Notes: a model not told the origin generated them from the sequence alone. DNA of 64,000 nucleotides from Sediminibacterium sp. C3 (GCF_000508085.1 NZ_KI669560.1:278219-342218), one strand, 5' to 3'; counted from the first letter of the stretch, positions 1-9,763 are shown. A program made the numbers and translations.

Positions 1-34
1 CAAATACTACAGCCAACAGAATTAGTTTTCTCAT
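1..34 (-). CDS. N-terminal fragment of an unidentified exported protein
   Basis: The first 34 bases, read on the minus strand, start with ATG and encode M-R-K-L-I-L-L-A-V-V-F before the window edge. A basic start followed by a hydrophobic run looks like the beginning of a signal peptide. Its start lies downstream of the aldehyde dehydrogenase gene on the same strand, with a gap of about 30 bases after that gene's stop, so the two could be co-transcribed. Nothing can be said about function. Confidence 0.45.
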   Translation of the reverse strand, partial: MRKLILLAVVF

Positions 35-65
35 ATACGTTTTTGAAAGGTAAAAAGTTCAGGGC

Positions 66-1442
66 TTAGCCAATTAGCCACTTTAATAATTTCAGCTTGC
101 CGGTGAAGGGAGGATACTTCAGAGAAGGATCAAACCAGGTTGGCGTTTTCATCACGGATTTTTTATGACTGAAAGTATCAAAGCTTTGTTTTCCATGATA
201 AGCACCTGTGCCACTGAAACCTCTTCCACCAAAAGGCAGATGGGGATTGGTTAAATGCAGGCTGGCTGTATTAACACAAGCCCCTCCGGATGGAACCGCT
301 TCTAACCATGCTTTTTCTTTTTCAGCGTTTCCGGTGAATACATAGAAAGCAAGTGGATTAGGGTTTCTTTTAATAATGGCTGTGGCTTCTTCTAGTGTAG
401 AGAAAGTAAGAATGGGCAATACAGGTCCAAAAATTTCGTCGCGCATAATATTGGAATCAACCGAAACGCCATCGAGTAAAGTGGGTTCAATATACAAATT
501 GGCTGCATCGTAGTTACCACCATACACAATAGTGCCATCCGATAAATAAGAGACAATTCTGTTGAATTGTTTCTGGTTAATGATACGGCCATATGCATCA
601 GAATCCGCGGCATTGGATCCATAAAACTGAGGGATGTATTTTTTGAGTGCCTCAATTAATTCAACACGCTTTGATTCATGTACCAATACATAATCGGGTG
701 CCACACACATTTGACCAGCATTGGAAAACTTCGGCATGGCAATGCGCTTGGCAGCAACAGAAATATTGGCATCTGCCTCCACTACACAAGGACTTTTGCC
801 CCCTAATTCCAGGGTAACAGGCACCAGATTTTCAGCCGCCATTTTGTAAATGATTTTTCCAACGGATGTGCTGCCCGTATAAAAAACATGATCGAATACA
901 AACTGATTCATCATAGCAGGTATAACCGTTGCCCCATCCCCTTTTACATAGAGTACCTGCTCCGGAGGAAATACATCCAGGATAATTTTTTCCATCACTG
1001 CTTCTGTGGCGGGAGCAAACTCGCTGGGTTTCAAAACCACTGTATTACCTGCTGCAATGGCTCCCATCAAAGGTGTAAACAACAACTGGAAAGGATAGTT
1101 CCAAGGACCAATCACCAGCACAACACCCAGTGGTTCCCTGAGAATAGAAGAACTGGAAGGCAGGTTCAGCAAATTGGTAGCAACTGGTTCCGCATCCATC
1201 CAGGAAGACAAATGCTTGATTGTTTCTTTTAACTCAGTCAGAAAAAAACCATTCTCTGTAACCCAGGTTTCTTCCCGGCTTTTATGCAGGTCTTTATAAA
1301 GTGCATCATAGATTTCCTCTTCATGTGCTTCCACTGCTTTTTTCAACAACAATAACTGCTGCTTTCGAAAAGCATAAGGCCTGGTGGCTCCTGATTCAAA
1401 AAACTGTCTTTGCTGCTGCAATTGATCAATAAGCGCTTGCAT
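66..1442 (-). CDS. aldehyde dehydrogenase family protein (class 3-like)
   Basis: A 458-residue NAD(P)-dependent aldehyde dehydrogenase that would oxidise an aldehyde to a carboxylate in the cytoplasm. The cofactor-binding GPWNYP motif is near residue 112, the G-S-T-S-V-G turn at 190-195, the general base in LELGGKSP (Glu212) and the nucleophile in NAGQMC (Cys246). Length and motif order fit the short class 3/coniferyl-aldehyde type rather than the roughly 490-residue class 1/2 enzymes. It has no signal peptide. It is divergent from the Tat-exported Gfo/Idh gene to the right. The substrate is not evident; a link to the neighbouring sugar genes is only inferred. Confidence 0.93.
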   Translation of the reverse strand: MQALIDQLQQQRQFFESGATRPYAFRKQQLLLLKKAVEAHEEEIYDALYKDLHKSREETWVTENGFFLTELKETIKHLSSWMDAEPVATNLLNLPSSSSILREPLGVVLVIGPWNYPFQLLFTPLMGAIAAGNTVVLKPSEFAPATEAVMEKIILDVFPPEQVLYVKGDGATVIPAMMNQFVFDHVFYTGSTSVGKIIYKMAAENLVPVTLELGGKSPCVVEADANISVAAKRIAMPKFSNAGQMCVAPDYVLVHESKRVELIEALKKYIPQFYGSNAADSDAYGRIINQKQFNRIVSYLSDGTIVYGGNYDAANLYIEPTLLDGVSVDSNIMRDEIFGPVLPILTFSTLEEATAIIKRNPNPLAFYVFTGNAEKEKAWLEAVPSGGACVNTASLHLTNPHLPFGGRGFSGTGAYHGKQSFDTFSHKKSVMKTPTWFDPSLKYPPFTGKLKLLKWLIG

Positions 1443-1458
1443 TTGTCCGATATTTTAG

Positions 1459-1472
1459 CTTAACAAGTTAAG
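1459..1472. promoter_or_regulatory. 14-bp perfect palindrome in divergent promoter region
   Basis: CTTAACAAGTTAAG is a perfect palindrome lying 17 bases before the aldehyde dehydrogenase start and about 96 before the Gfo/Idh start. It could be an operator for a local regulator; no regulator gene is adjacent, so this is a guess based on symmetry and position. Confidence 0.25.
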
Positions 1473-1567
1473 AAAATTAGGGGGTAAGATTGAACTGAAT
1501 CCATGCATCATTTTTCATCCACTTGTTTTATAAAAAACAGTATATTCATAGTTCACAATTGCGCTAT

Positions 1568-3025
1568 ATGAAAAAGAAAGAAAATCCAGAAAAACAATCA
1601 GCTCAAACCAATTCCCGGCGTTCCTTCCTAAGGAATGCGAGCCTTGCTGCAGCAGGGTTTTACATTGTACCCCGTCATGTATTAGGACGAGGTTTTATTG
1701 CACCCAGTGATAAGCTCCAGATTGCAGGTATTGGTGCAGGAGGAAAAGGGGAAAGCGATTTGTGGAGTTTCTACAATAGCGGAAAAGCAGATATTGCTTT
1801 CTTATGTGATGTAGACGACAGACAGTCTAAAAAAAGCAGGGAGCGTTATCCTAAAGCGAAGTACTACAAGGACTATCGCGAAATGTTAGACAAGGAACAC
1901 AAATACATTGATGCAGTATCTGTTTCAACACCCGACCATATGCACGCCATTCAAGGACTGGCTGCCATGCAGCTGAAAAAGCATGTATATATTCAAAAGC
2001 CATTATCGCATAATATTTCTGAAGCAAGAGAATTAACAGAAGCTGCTCATAAATACAAAGTGGTAACACAAATGGGTAACCAGGGGGCCAGTGGCGATGG
2101 CGTAAGAAAACTGATTGACTGGTACAATGCTGGTTTAATTGGCGATGTACATACTATTTACTGTTACACAGACCGACCCGTTTGGCCACAAGGAGTGGGT
2201 TGGCCTACCACGAAAGGAACCGTTCCGGAAGGATTGGATTGGAACCTTTGGCAAGGCGTTGCGCCAGCTAAAGACTATGTAGATGGCTTATTACCATTTA
2301 ACTGGAGAGGCTGGTGGGATTATGGTACCGGTGCATTGGGTGATATGGCTTGTCATATTATGGCCCCTGCATTTGCCGTATTGGGATTGGGGTATCCTGT
2401 ATCTGCTGAATGTAGTGTAGCTACCCGTTACCTGCAACCATGGACCCGTGCTTATTATCCTGAAAGCTGTCCAACCGCTTCACATATTATTCTAACCTTT
2501 AAAGGACAAAACGGTAAGCCCGATGTAAAACTTCACTGGATGGATGGTGGCATTCAACCCGCACGTCCAGAGGAACTAGGTCCTAATGAAATTATGGGTG
2601 ATGGTGGCAACGGTGCCATCTTTGAAGGAACCAAGGGTAAAATGATCTGTGGCACATATGGTGCACTACCTAACTTATTACCTACTTCCAAGAGCAAGGA
2701 ATACGACAATGTACCGCAAACCATTAAGCGTGTACCCAAAGGAGACAATGGTCACTACGCTGCATGGGTAGAAGCTGCTATTGCCGGATATGGTTCTGCT
2801 CAGGCAAAAGAACTCAGCTCTAACTTCGACATTGCCGGTCCTTTAACGGAGAGTGTGTTAATGGGTAACCTTGCCATCAGAAGTTTCGATATTCAGAAGA
2901 AGGTAGGCGGCAGAGTTTCTTATCCAGGCAGAAATATCAAATTGCTTTGGGATGGTCCAAATATGAAGATCACCAACTTCGACGAAGCCAATCAATTTGT
3001 AAGAAAGGAATACAGAACTTTCTAA
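1568..3025 (+). CDS. Gfo/Idh/MocA family oxidoreductase, Tat-exported
   Basis: A 485-residue NAD(P)-dependent sugar dehydrogenase-like protein. From the ATG at 1568, a twin-arginine motif (SRRSFLR, residues 16-22) and a hydrophobic stretch predict Tat export with the cofactor already bound. The Rossmann motif GIGAGG is at 54-59, and a Q-K-P tripeptide at 143-145 replaces the usual E-K-P. An upstream in-frame ATG at 1523 would add 15 residues before the Tat signal, so the start at 1568 is preferred. This family includes periplasmic glycosidase-like and keto-sugar enzymes. The neighbours (GMC dehydrogenase, sugar isomerases, DUF1080) suggest work on 3-keto sugars, which is inference. A hairpin terminator follows. 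Confidence 0.9.
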   Translation: MKKKENPEKQSAQTNSRRSFLRNASLAAAGFYIVPRHVLGRGFIAPSDKLQIAGIGAGGKGESDLWSFYNSGKADIAFLCDVDDRQSKKSRERYPKAKYYKDYREMLDKEHKYIDAVSVSTPDHMHAIQGLAAMQLKKHVYIQKPLSHNISEARELTEAAHKYKVVTQMGNQGASGDGVRKLIDWYNAGLIGDVHTIYCYTDRPVWPQGVGWPTTKGTVPEGLDWNLWQGVAPAKDYVDGLLPFNWRGWWDYGTGALGDMACHIMAPAFAVLGLGYPVSAECSVATRYLQPWTRAYYPESCPTASHIILTFKGQNGKPDVKLHWMDGGIQPARPEELGPNEIMGDGGNGAIFEGTKGKMICGTYGALPNLLPTSKSKEYDNVPQTIKRVPKGDNGHYAAWVEAAIAGYGSAQAKELSSNFDIAGPLTESVLMGNLAIRSFDIQKKVGGRVSYPGRNIKLLWDGPNMKITNFDEANQFVRKEYRTF

Positions 3026-3050
3026 ATCTTATAAAAAATACTGAAGAAAA

Positions 3051-3088
3051 GACCCGCTTTGAAAATTCTCAGAGCGGGTCTTTATTTT
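3051..3088 (+). terminator. Rho-independent terminator after Gfo/Idh gene
   Basis: The 10-bp stem gacccgcttt/agagcgggtc (3051-3060 with 3071-3080, one G-T pair) has a 10-base loop and is followed by TTTATTTT. It lies 25 bases after the stop codon. Confidence 0.85.
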
Positions 3089-3195
3089 AAAGCACAATAT
3101 TCAATTTTAGTAAAACAGCAAAACAACAACATCAAAAAAAATGGGCTAGCTAAAAGCTAACCCAACTCAATATCACTTAAAAATCCAAATGGATT

Positions 3196-4065
3196 CTAAA
3201 TAGAAAAATCCTTCATATAAGCAGCATTCTTCTCTGCACTCTCTAAAGGATTGGTGCCTGTGAATGCTTCTTGTTCTACAATATGGTGCTTCATGCCATA
3301 TTTCTGCATTTGACCCAGTATCTTTTTAAAGTCGATATCACCTTTGCCAATCTGGCAAGACTCAATACCCTTTGCGGTTTTAGTCTGGTCTTTTACATGA
3401 CATAGTCTAAAGCGATTCGGATATTTTTTAGCCCAGGCAACCGGATCTTCTTTGGCTGCTACCACCCAGTAGATATCCATTTCATAATCAACAAGGCCGG
3501 CATCGGTACCTTCCATCATAACCGTCTGAGGAACCAGGCCATCTAAAACTTTAAAAGAATAATCGTGATTATGATAAGCAAAACGAATTCCGTTTTTCTT
3601 GCAAATTTCACCACTCTTATTAAACTCATCGTTGAAGCGCTTGAAATTCTCAATAGACTTCTGAGGTCCTTTGTATGGACAAATTAAATACTCAACACCT
3701 ACTTCTGCAGCTTCAGCGGCTTTGCGTTCAAAGTCAACGGTATTGTTGCTATGCGCAGAAACAAGTTTCATACCCAAATCGTCCATGTATTTTTTGAACT
3801 CCGTATTTTTCCAGCCCCAGAAAAATCCTTTGGGGCCTTCAAAACTTTCAATCTGCTTATATCCATAGGAAGAAAGTTTGGCCAAAGTGCCTTTGGCGTC
3901 TTTCATCATATCTTCTTTTACTGTCCATAACTGTAAACCAAAGGCAGGAAGCTTTTTGGTTTCACCAAAGCTGGAAAGAAAATTGGCTTTACCGGCAAAT
4001 GGCAAACTCAATCCTGCTGCCGCAAGGCCCGCAGTCTTTAAAAAATCTCTTCTTTTATTACTCAT
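3196..4065 (-). CDS. Tat-exported sugar phosphate isomerase/epimerase-like TIM barrel
   Basis: A 289-residue xylose-isomerase-like TIM barrel (AP endonuclease 2 superfamily). The N-terminus carries NKRRDFLK followed by an Ala/Leu-rich stretch, a typical Tat signal, which places the enzyme in the periplasm. Metal and substrate residues expected for the fold are visible in YHNHDY, CHVKD and VEQEAF. It sits downstream of the small and large dehydrogenase subunits on the same strand, 83 bases after the subunit 3 gene. Members of this superfamily act on keto sugars as isomerases, epimerases or lyases; the precise reaction cannot be read from sequence. Confidence 0.88.
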   Translation of the reverse strand: MSNKRRDFLKTAGLAAAGLSLPFAGKANFLSSFGETKKLPAFGLQLWTVKEDMMKDAKGTLAKLSSYGYKQIESFEGPKGFFWGWKNTEFKKYMDDLGMKLVSAHSNNTVDFERKAAEAAEVGVEYLICPYKGPQKSIENFKRFNDEFNKSGEICKKNGIRFAYHNHDYSFKVLDGLVPQTVMMEGTDAGLVDYEMDIYWVVAAKEDPVAWAKKYPNRFRLCHVKDQTKTAKGIESCQIGKGDIDFKKILGQMQKYGMKHHIVEQEAFTGTNPLESAEKNAAYMKDFSI

Positions 4066-4148
4066 ACAATTGTATTGAAGGCGTGTATCAATTTAAATCA
4101 AATGCTGTGCCATATTGCTTTACAGCCTTGTGCACTTTATTTATACTA

Positions 4149-4718
4149 CTAGGTAGCCCAGGCTTTATCGCCTTTTTTGTACTCAGTACATCCTTCAAAC
4201 TTACCTGGTACTGCTACATAACGCAATACTTTGGTTGCACCTACTTCAGAAGTAAAGAAGCCCCATAGTGTAAGCTCTTTCATCATTCTGAAATAATGCG
4301 GAAGTTCTTCTGGCTTTTTCTTTTCCTGGAAAGCTTTTGCTTCGGCATCTAATTCTGTTAACAATTTAGTGCGCTCTTCAGGACTTGCTTCCATAAAGGA
4401 TTTACCAATTTTTGCTTTGGCATCTTTAAACTGCAATGCAGCCATCCCTTCCATGAAAACTTTTGCTTCTGCTGGCTTGTAGCAATCTTTTACAATCACG
4501 GTCATGAACTCACCCACATTGGCTTCTTTAGCCCCAGGGGTATCTGTTTTAGGAAGAATGGTTTCAGCAACTTCATTTAAAAAAGCAATGTCTTCTGGTG
4601 TAAAAGCAACTGCATCACCAGCAGTTGATTTACAACCCGACAAAAATGCCTGAGAGCCTAAAATGGTTCCGCCCAATAATAGCGCAACACTGGATAATGC
4701 TTCTCTTCTATTCATCAT
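4149..4718 (-). CDS. gluconate 2-dehydrogenase subunit 3 family protein
   Basis: A 189-residue small subunit of a periplasmic membrane-bound sugar dehydrogenase. It begins MMNRREAL with a hydrophobic segment ending L-S-G-C, so it looks like a Tat-dependent lipoprotein. The body, with TPEDIAFLNEVAETILP and a later TPGAKEANVGEF, matches the gluconate_2-dh3 family. In known complexes (gluconate dehydrogenase, glucoside 3-dehydrogenase LacC) this subunit escorts the FAD subunit through the Tat system. Here it lies 21 bases downstream of the GMC catalytic subunit on the same strand, consistent with one operon and one complex. Met1 or Met2 may be the start. Confidence 0.9.
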   Translation of the reverse strand: MMNRREALSSVALLLGGTILGSQAFLSGCKSTAGDAVAFTPEDIAFLNEVAETILPKTDTPGAKEANVGEFMTVIVKDCYKPAEAKVFMEGMAALQFKDAKAKIGKSFMEASPEERTKLLTELDAEAKAFQEKKKPEELPHYFRMMKELTLWGFFTSEVGATKVLRYVAVPGKFEGCTEYKKGDKAWAT

Positions 4719-4739
4719 GGTATAATGCGTTTAATGAGT

Positions 4740-6419
4740 TTATAAATTTCCTTTTTTCAATTCGCTAACAGCAAAATCAGCTGCTCTTGCAGTGAATGCC
4801 ATATAAGTTAAGGATGGGTTTACACAAGCAGAAGATGTCATAAACGAACCATCGGTAACGAACACGTTAGGTGCATCCCAGATTTGATTGTGCTTGTTTA
4901 CTACAGATGTCTTAGGATCAGCGCCCATTCTGGCAGTACCCATTTCATGGATACCTCTACCCAATACACCATTCGCATCGTAACCTCGTACATCTTTTAC
5001 GCCTGCATTGGTTAACATTTCAATGGCATCAGCCTGCATATCCTTACGCATTTTGAGTTCGTTTTCTTTTAACTCTGCGTCAATTTTCAAGACATTCAAG
5101 CCCCACTTGTCTTTCACTGTTTTGTCAAGGGTAACAAAGTTTTTATGATCTGGCAATACCTCACCAAAGCCCATAATACCCATTGACCATCCACCTGGCT
5201 CAGAAATAGCTTCCTTGAACGCAGCACCAATGGTAGCTTCGGCCACATTGCTGCCCCATCCGCCTCTGTTACCACTTCCCTGATAACCAAAGCCTCTCAG
5301 GTAATCACGCTTATCATTACCAATATTCTGGTAACGTGGGATATAAATGCCATTGGCTCTTCTTCCAAACGTGTATTTGTCTTCGTAACCTTCTACACGT
5401 CCACCGGCACCTACGCCAAGATGGTGGTCCATAATATTATGCCCTAATTCTCCGCTGCTGCTTCCCAATCCACCTTCCCAAACATCGGTTGCAGAATTCA
5501 TCAGAATCCAGGCAGAGTTTAAGGTAGAAGCATTTAAGAAAATAATTTTGGCTTTGTACTCGTAGGTCTTATTGGTTTCGGCATCCAGCACTTCTACACC
5601 GGTTGCACGCTTGGTGTCCTTATCGTATAGAATCTTGGTTACAATGCTCCAGGGTCTTAGTGTAAGGTTACCGGTCTTCATCGCAGCAGGCAAAGTAGAA
5701 CTCTGCGTACTGAAATAAGCACCAAATGGACAACCTAACCAGCACTTGTTACGGAACTGACAAGCCGATCTTCCTTCAATTTCTTTTGTTAGGTTGGCAG
5801 TACGGCCAATAATCATGGCACGCTGTCCCTTGTAATATTCCTGCAAACGCTTGGCAACATCCTTTTCAACGCAGGTCATTTCCATCGGTGGCAAAAACTG
5901 TCCGTCAGGTAAAACTGCCAGTCCATCTCTATTTCCACTGATACCAGCAAAACGCTCAACATAATCGTACCAGGGCTCAATTTCTTTATAACGAACCGGC
6001 CAATCTACGGCTATCCCATCTTTTGCATTGGCTTCAAAATCTAGATCGCTCCAGCGATAGCTTTGACGCCCCCATAGCAAGGAACGCCCACCTACATGGT
6101 ATCCTCTGAACCAGTCGTAACGCTTCACTTCAACATAAGGGCTCTCCTTGTCGTTTACCCACATGCCATAAGTTTGCTCATTCAAAGGATAGTCGCGATC
6201 GAGCACCGGATTCTGCGCAATCATTTCCTGAGTCTTTCTTCCGTGGTGCGGATAATCCCAGGCTTCCTTATTGGCGTTCACATAATCCTTTACGTGTTCA
6301 ATGTTGCGACCTCTTTCGAGCATCAATACTTTTAAGCCTTTCTCTGTTAGCTCCTTTGCCGCCCAGCCGCCGCTGATGCCAGAGCCAATCACAATCGCGT
6401 CGAAATTTTGTTCAGCCAT
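4740..6419 (-). CDS. GMC family oxidoreductase, FAD-dependent sugar dehydrogenase large subunit
   Basis: A 559-residue flavoprotein. The FAD-binding Rossmann motif GSGISGG is at residues 12-18 followed by a strand ending in LERG. The C-terminal GMC domain carries GIHEMGTARMG (His491) and NPS (Asn534), the expected catalytic pair. A Cys-rich CRNKCWLGC segment is typical of the gluconate/glucoside dehydrogenase branch. It lacks its own signal and probably travels with the adjacent Tat-bearing subunit 3. By analogy with LacA-type glucoside 3-dehydrogenases it may oxidise the C3 hydroxyl of sugars or glycosides and pass electrons to a cytochrome c; the one encoded at 9806 is a candidate. The substrate is inferred from family and context. 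Confidence 0.93.
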   Translation of the reverse strand: MAEQNFDAIVIGSGISGGWAAKELTEKGLKVLMLERGRNIEHVKDYVNANKEAWDYPHHGRKTQEMIAQNPVLDRDYPLNEQTYGMWVNDKESPYVEVKRYDWFRGYHVGGRSLLWGRQSYRWSDLDFEANAKDGIAVDWPVRYKEIEPWYDYVERFAGISGNRDGLAVLPDGQFLPPMEMTCVEKDVAKRLQEYYKGQRAMIIGRTANLTKEIEGRSACQFRNKCWLGCPFGAYFSTQSSTLPAAMKTGNLTLRPWSIVTKILYDKDTKRATGVEVLDAETNKTYEYKAKIIFLNASTLNSAWILMNSATDVWEGGLGSSSGELGHNIMDHHLGVGAGGRVEGYEDKYTFGRRANGIYIPRYQNIGNDKRDYLRGFGYQGSGNRGGWGSNVAEATIGAAFKEAISEPGGWSMGIMGFGEVLPDHKNFVTLDKTVKDKWGLNVLKIDAELKENELKMRKDMQADAIEMLTNAGVKDVRGYDANGVLGRGIHEMGTARMGADPKTSVVNKHNQIWDAPNVFVTDGSFMTSSACVNPSLTYMAFTARAADFAVSELKKGNL

Positions 6420-6458
6420 GTTAGATGTTTAAGCTTTGATGGTTTAAAAAAATAGATA

Positions 6459-7340
6459 TTAAATATTACAGATTTCAATTGCCTTTTTCAATGAACCCAG
6501 TTTGTCCTTTGCAACAGGAATGAATTCCTGGGCCACATATCCTTTAAAGCCCGTTTCCACAATGGCTTTCATGATGGCAGGATAATACAATTCCTGTGAC
6601 TCATCAATCTCATGACGGCCAGGCACTCCTGCGGTATGGTAATGACCAATATAAGCGGAATTGTTGCGGATGGTTCTGATTACATCTCCTTCATCTATCT
6701 GCATATGGTAGATATCGTAGAGTAATTTGAAATTCTCTGAACCAATCATTTTGCAAAGCTCCACACCCCAGGCAGTTTTATCGCACATATAATCTTTGTG
6801 GTCTACCTTACTGTTGAGCAACTCCATGATAACAGTAACCCCTCTTTTCTCTGCAAGCGGCATAATTTTCTTTAGCCCTTCTGCAGCATTCTTTAATCCG
6901 GTAGCATCATCCATTCCGTTACGGTTACCGCTAAAGCAAATCAGGTTTTTATACCCTGCATCTGCCACCAGATTAATATGTTCTGTGTAGTTTTTAATTA
7001 AAGTAGCATGATATTGTGGATCGTTCCATCCCTTTACCAGACTGATTTCTGCGCCATTGCACATGGTAGAAACCATACCGTGCTTTTTTAAAGTTGGCCA
7101 GTCTTTCGGTCCCACTAAATCAATACCCGTAATACCCATTTTTTTTGCTTCAACACATAATTCTTCCACAGATAATCCATCAAAACACCAGCGACAAACT
7201 GAGTGATTTATATTTCCTTTCATTGTATTTGAACCCGTTGCGCAGGACGCGAAGCTTGGAATCAGGGGCGTTGCTGCAACAGCAACGGAACCCGTGATAA
7301 TGTTTTTAATGGCAGATCGCCTGTTGGAAGATTTTTTCAT
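6459..7340 (-). CDS. hydroxypyruvate isomerase-like TIM-barrel protein, Tat-exported
   Basis: A 293-residue TIM-barrel protein of the Hyi/AP-endonuclease 2 type. Residues 6-9 (NRRS) and the following hydrophobic stretch give a Tat-like signal. Conserved metal-site segments are visible: IMELLNSK, LLYDIYHMQ, YIGHYHTAG and AQEF near the C-terminus. It is the first gene of the minus-strand set with the GMC dehydrogenase, 39 bases upstream of it. Proteins annotated as hydroxypyruvate isomerase in this position in Bacteroidota often act on other keto sugars, so the name gives the fold, not a proven reaction. Confidence 0.88.
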   Translation of the reverse strand: MKKSSNRRSAIKNIITGSVAVAATPLIPSFASCATGSNTMKGNINHSVCRWCFDGLSVEELCVEAKKMGITGIDLVGPKDWPTLKKHGMVSTMCNGAEISLVKGWNDPQYHATLIKNYTEHINLVADAGYKNLICFSGNRNGMDDATGLKNAAEGLKKIMPLAEKRGVTVIMELLNSKVDHKDYMCDKTAWGVELCKMIGSENFKLLYDIYHMQIDEGDVIRTIRNNSAYIGHYHTAGVPGRHEIDESQELYYPAIMKAIVETGFKGYVAQEFIPVAKDKLGSLKKAIEICNI

Positions 7341-7529
7341 ATAGCATTCAGAACCCTAATATAAATATTTGTTTGCAGTAAACTTCCATGAAATATATAA
7401 AATGTTCAAGAAGGTATTTGATTCGGTGAACAAATAACAAGAATGATTCATCTTTATTAAATGAATATAATCGGCGATTATGATTAAATTAGAGGCGCTT
7501 ATCCAAACTATAAATTAAAAAATATACTT

Positions 7530-8696
7530 ATGGCTAGAAAACTAAGAATGGGAATGATTGGCGGAGGCAAGGACGCATTTATTGGTGCAATCCACCGTCT
7601 TGCAGCCAATATGGATGGACAGATAGAGCTGGTTTGCGGTGCATTAAGCATTAATCCAACCATTGCCCAGGAATCCGGAGAAATGCTTTTCCTTCCGCAG
7701 GATCGTATTTATATGACCTATGATGAAATGATTACAAAGGAAGCCGCCTTGCCTGCAGACAAGAGAATGGACTTTGTAACCATCGTTACCCCCAACTTCG
7801 CACACTTTGCTCCGGCGATGATGGCGTTGGAGCATGGTTTTCATGTAGTCATTGAAAAGCCCATCACATTTACTTTAGAAGAAGCCAAGCAATTAAAAGC
7901 CAAAGTGGAAGAAACAGGTTTGACACTCTGCTTAACGCATACTTATTCAGGATATCCAATGGTAAAACAAGCCAGGGCAATGGTTGCTGAAGGCGCTTTG
8001 GGTAAAATCAGAAAAGTATGGGTAGAATACCCGCAGGGCTGGTTGAGCAAGCTGAGCGAAAGAGAAGGCAATGCACAGGCAGCCTGGAGAACCGATCCCA
8101 AAAAATCAGGAAAGAGCGGAAGCATGGGAGACATTGGCACCCACGCAGCGCATTTAGCTGAATATGTAACTGGTGCTCAGATCAGCAAGATTTGCGCAGA
8201 CTTAAATACCAAGGTGGAAGGAAGAATGCTCGACGACGATGGATCTGTATTATTACATTTTAATAATGGCGCATCGGGCGTTTTAATGGCATCTCAGGTA
8301 GCAGCAGGCGAAGAAAATGCGCTTAAAATAAGAGTGTACGGAGAAAAAGGCGGATTGGAATGGGCACAGATGGAACCCAATACCCTGATTGTAAAATGGC
8401 TGGAAGCGCCGATGCAGATATTACGTGCAGGAGCTAATTACACCGATCGTTTGTCGAGTTTTGCTACCAGCAATTGCAGAACGCCGGGCGGACATCCGGA
8501 AGGATACCTGGAAGCATTTGCCAATATTTACAAAAACTTTGCAGCAACCGTACAGGCTAAAATTGAAGGACGTACCCCAACCAAAGAACAATTGGATTTC
8601 CCTGGTGTAGAAGATGGTATCAGAGGTATGGCATTTATTGACAACGTTGTAGCATCTGCCAATTCAGATGTAAAGTGGACCGAACATAAAATATAA
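7530..8696 (+). CDS. Gfo/Idh/MocA family oxidoreductase, cytoplasmic
   Basis: A 388-residue NAD(P)-dependent oxidoreductase without a signal peptide. The glycine-rich GMIGGG loop is at residues 8-13 and the conserved E-K-P at 109-111. The C-terminal alpha/beta domain carries GDIGTHAAHLAEYV, a conserved family segment. The following TIM-barrel gene starts three bases after its stop, so the two are almost certainly co-translated and probably act in series, for example reducing a keto sugar and then isomerising it. It is divergent from the Hyi-like gene, with a 188-base AT-rich region between them. Confidence 0.92.
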   Translation: MARKLRMGMIGGGKDAFIGAIHRLAANMDGQIELVCGALSINPTIAQESGEMLFLPQDRIYMTYDEMITKEAALPADKRMDFVTIVTPNFAHFAPAMMALEHGFHVVIEKPITFTLEEAKQLKAKVEETGLTLCLTHTYSGYPMVKQARAMVAEGALGKIRKVWVEYPQGWLSKLSEREGNAQAAWRTDPKKSGKSGSMGDIGTHAAHLAEYVTGAQISKICADLNTKVEGRMLDDDGSVLLHFNNGASGVLMASQVAAGEENALKIRVYGEKGGLEWAQMEPNTLIVKWLEAPMQILRAGANYTDRLSSFATSNCRTPGGHPEGYLEAFANIYKNFAATVQAKIEGRTPTKEQLDFPGVEDGIRGMAFIDNVVASANSDVKWTEHKI

Positions 8697-8699
8697 TTC

Positions 8700-9755
8700 A
8701 TGACCAATATTAAAGGACCAGGGATTTTCCTGGCGCAATTCATGGGCGACACAGCCCCTTTTAATTCATTGGCTTCTATATGCCAGTGGGCGGCATCATT
8801 GGGTTTTAAAGGAGTACAAATTCCTTCTTGGGATGCCCGTTGTATTGATTTACAAAAAGCAGCAGAAAGCAAAACTTATGCAGACGAAATCAGGGGGATT
8901 GTAGCTGCCGCCGGATTGGAAATCACTGAGCTATCCACGCACTTGCAGGGACAATTGGTAGCAGTAAACCCCGCATATGATGCACTTTTTGATGGTTTTG
9001 CACCCGAAGCATTAAGAGGAAACCCCAAGGCAAGAACAGAGTGGGCAGTACAGCAATTAAAATATGCAGCGAAAGCTTCACAAAACCTGGGACTCAACGC
9101 CCACGCCACTTTCAGTGGTGCATTGTTGTGGCAAACCGTATATCCCTGGCCACAAAGACCTGCAGGATTGGTAGAAACCGGTTTCACAGAATTAGCCAAA
9201 AGATGGATGCCTATACTAAATGAGTTTGATGCCAATGGGGTTGACCTTTGCTATGAAATTCATCCAGGTGAAGATTTACATGATGGGGTTACCTATGAAA
9301 TGTTTTTGGAAAAAGTAAACAACCATCCACGTGCTTGTTTACTATACGATCCCTCTCACTTCGTATTGCAATGCCTGGACTATAAAGCCTATATAGATCA
9401 CTATCATGAGCGCATTAAAATGTTCCATGTAAAAGATGCAGAGTTTAATCCAACAGGAAAACAGGGTGTTTATGGTGGCTATCAAGGTTGGGTTGAAAGA
9501 GCAGGCAGATTCAGGTCTTTGGGAGATGGACAGGTAGATTTCAAAACCATTTTCAGCAAGCTGGCTCAATACAACTATACAGGTTGGGCAATAATGGAAT
9601 GGGAATGTGCGTTGAAGCATCCTGAAACCGGTGCAGCGGAAGGTGCACCATTTATTCAACAACATATCATCCGTGTAACGGATAAAACCTTTGATGATTT
9701 TGCCGGTACGGGTTCTGATGAAAATTTTAATAAAACAATCTTAAGTATCAACTAA
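8700..9755 (+). CDS. sugar phosphate isomerase/epimerase family TIM barrel, cytoplasmic
   Basis: A 351-residue xylose-isomerase-like barrel without signal peptide. Putative metal ligands and active-site segments are CYEIHPGED, LLYDPSHF, MFHVKDAEF and IMEWECALK. It is longer than its exported paralogues at 3196 and 6459 (289-293 residues). It is coupled to the preceding Gfo/Idh gene with a 3-base gap and lies 50 bases upstream of the cytochrome c gene. The pair resembles cytoplasmic inositol or keto-sugar catabolic couples; no specific substrate can be named. Confidence 0.9.
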   Translation: MTNIKGPGIFLAQFMGDTAPFNSLASICQWAASLGFKGVQIPSWDARCIDLQKAAESKTYADEIRGIVAAAGLEITELSTHLQGQLVAVNPAYDALFDGFAPEALRGNPKARTEWAVQQLKYAAKASQNLGLNAHATFSGALLWQTVYPWPQRPAGLVETGFTELAKRWMPILNEFDANGVDLCYEIHPGEDLHDGVTYEMFLEKVNNHPRACLLYDPSHFVLQCLDYKAYIDHYHERIKMFHVKDAEFNPTGKQGVYGGYQGWVERAGRFRSLGDGQVDFKTIFSKLAQYNYTGWAIMEWECALKHPETGAAEGAPFIQQHIIRVTDKTFDDFAGTGSDENFNKTILSIN

Positions 9756-9763
9756 CTTTAACC

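Noticed and set aside
888..1232. Plus-strand frame of 114 codons within the aldehyde dehydrogenase gene
   Set aside because: It is antisense to a gene with complete catalytic motifs and has no recognisable domain.
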